Source of the DNA: an uncultured Lachnospiraceae bacterium
GTDB taxonomy: Bacteria; Bacillota; Clostridia; Lachnospirales; Lachnospiraceae
Reading direction: 5' to 3'
Assembly: GCA_902782715.1 (NCBI GenBank)
Contig: CACZOG010000181.1
Coordinates: 1 to 21,482 of the forward strand
DNA: 21,482 nucleotides
The notes below the pieces were generated by a model. It had not been told where the DNA came from, ran no database searches, and saw only the letters and a program-made list of their open reading frames with translations. Each line of letters begins with the position of its first letter. The stretch's first letter is position 1. A program made the position numbers and the translations under genes. Shown piece by piece: positions 20,977 to 21,482 of the stretch.

Positions 20977-21482
20977 ATGTTGGATTTTAAAAAAGTCACA
21001 ATCGAAGATAAAGATATTCTCACTCCGTATTTATCCGAATACGGCTCTTCTTCATGCCAGCATTCCTTATATCTGATGACCGGTCTTTCGATGAAATACG
21101 GTGACGAATATGCAGTTGTCGAAAACGTTCTCTTCATCCACAGAAGCGAACTCGACAAAGACGGCTTCAGGGTTTATCTGGCGCCATTGGGCAATATACA
21201 AAGCGATTTCCGTCATTATATGGATATCCTCCTTGACGATGCATCAGTACATGGTTCAAAAGTATCATTCTTTACCGTTACCGAAGATTTCAAAAAACTT
21301 CTTGAAGAAAACTACCCCGACAGATTTGAATACGAAGACTCCGAAGATTATGCAGAATACATTTATTTAACGGATAATCTTTCCATTCTTCCCGGACGTG
21401 CTCTCGCGCCTAAAAGAAATCGTGTAAGGGCCTTTTATTCCACATACGAAGGACATGTCAGAATCGAAAACATTACCGAAGA
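20977..21482 (+). CDS. DUF2156 domain protein, N-terminal part (runs off the window)
   Basis: The frame opens at ATG 20977-20979 (MLDFKKVTIEDKDILTPYL) and is still open at the last base, giving 168 residues. The opening plus SSCQHSLYLM, LSMKYGDEYAVVENVLFIHR and the later segment LPGRALAPKRNRVRAFYSTY match the pattern of DUF2156, a GNAT-like fold related to the transferase domain of lysyl-phosphatidylglycerol synthase. In full-length members the RxxK-K-R-N stretch is typical and a second GNAT half follows. Substrate and role are unknown. The ribosome site is weak (CGGAT), but the promoter and the family-like N-terminus support this start. Confidence 0.8.
   Translation, partial: MLDFKKVTIEDKDILTPYLSEYGSSSCQHSLYLMTGLSMKYGDEYAVVENVLFIHRSELDKDGFRVYLAPLGNIQSDFRHYMDILLDDASVHGSKVSFFTVTEDFKKLLEENYPDRFEYEDSEDYAEYIYLTDNLSILPGRALAPKRNRVRAFYSTYEGHVRIENITE

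Noticed and set aside
1..21482. CRISPR arrays, mobile elements, tRNA or rRNA genes and known riboswitches
   Set aside because: I looked through all intergenic gaps on both strands and saw no regularly spaced repeats, transposase fragments, cloverleaf structures or recognisable riboswitch cores.

Overview
The window reads as a stretch of chromosome from a low-to-moderate GC Gram-positive anaerobe of the Clostridia, most likely Lachnospiraceae. The support is the gene order rho-rpmE-DUF1385-prmC-prfA (typical of clostridia), strong purine-rich Shine-Dalgarno sites, a zinc-type L31, a RelQ-type small alarmone synthetase, a minimal SufC-SufB-type Fe-S pair and a CPBP membrane protease. The assignment to family is inference. 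I see no phage, insertion sequence, CRISPR array, rRNA or tRNA. The genome is compact: no gene-free stretch exceeds 300 bases, and the longest gaps are the divergent promoter regions 7141-7377 and 20788-20976.

Layout. (1) 1-468, + strand: the 3' part of an AraC-family regulator. (2) 474-7140, - strand, read right to left: rho, rpmE, a DUF1385 membrane protein with a very long acidic tail, prmC, prfA and a PAS-GGDEF diguanylate cyclase. This is a transcription/translation-termination cluster (Rho, RF1 and the RF1 methylase) with a signalling gene at its end. rpmE has its own promoter and a strong hairpin terminator, so the cluster is probably split into more than one transcript. (3) 7378-8295, + strand: a single DHH/DHHA1 phosphoesterase gene with its own promoter and terminator. 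(4) 8395-10750, - strand: an acyl-CoA synthetase-like AMP-forming ligase, a 67-residue protein of unknown function and a small zinc-ribbon protein. (5) 10854-15356, - strand, read right to left: a membrane-anchored trypsin-like protease, the dipeptidase PepD, an NhaC-type antiporter, a hairpin, and a flavin reductase-like protein. (6) 15458-18396, - strand: a second diguanylate cyclase, then a SufC-like ATPase and a SufB/D-like scaffold, closed by a terminator. (7) 18492-19184, + strand: a RelQ-like (p)ppGpp synthetase, divergent from the second diguanylate cyclase. (8) 19267-20787, - strand: a CPBP protease followed by a guanine deaminase-like enzyme. (9) 20977-21482, + strand: the 5' part of a DUF2156 gene that runs off the window.

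The genes are mostly housekeeping, with a clear nucleotide second-messenger theme: two diguanylate cyclases, one (p)ppGpp synthetase, and a DHH protein of the family that includes (oligo)nucleotide phosphodiesterases. The most notable points are the back-to-back promoters between the c-di-GMP and (p)ppGpp synthase genes, where the predicted -35 elements abut; a six-cysteine in-frame segment inside PepD; the acidic tail of about 300 residues on the DUF1385 protein; and the placement of a diguanylate cyclase directly upstream of a SufCB pair. I did not find convincing evidence for an entirely new defence or mobile system.
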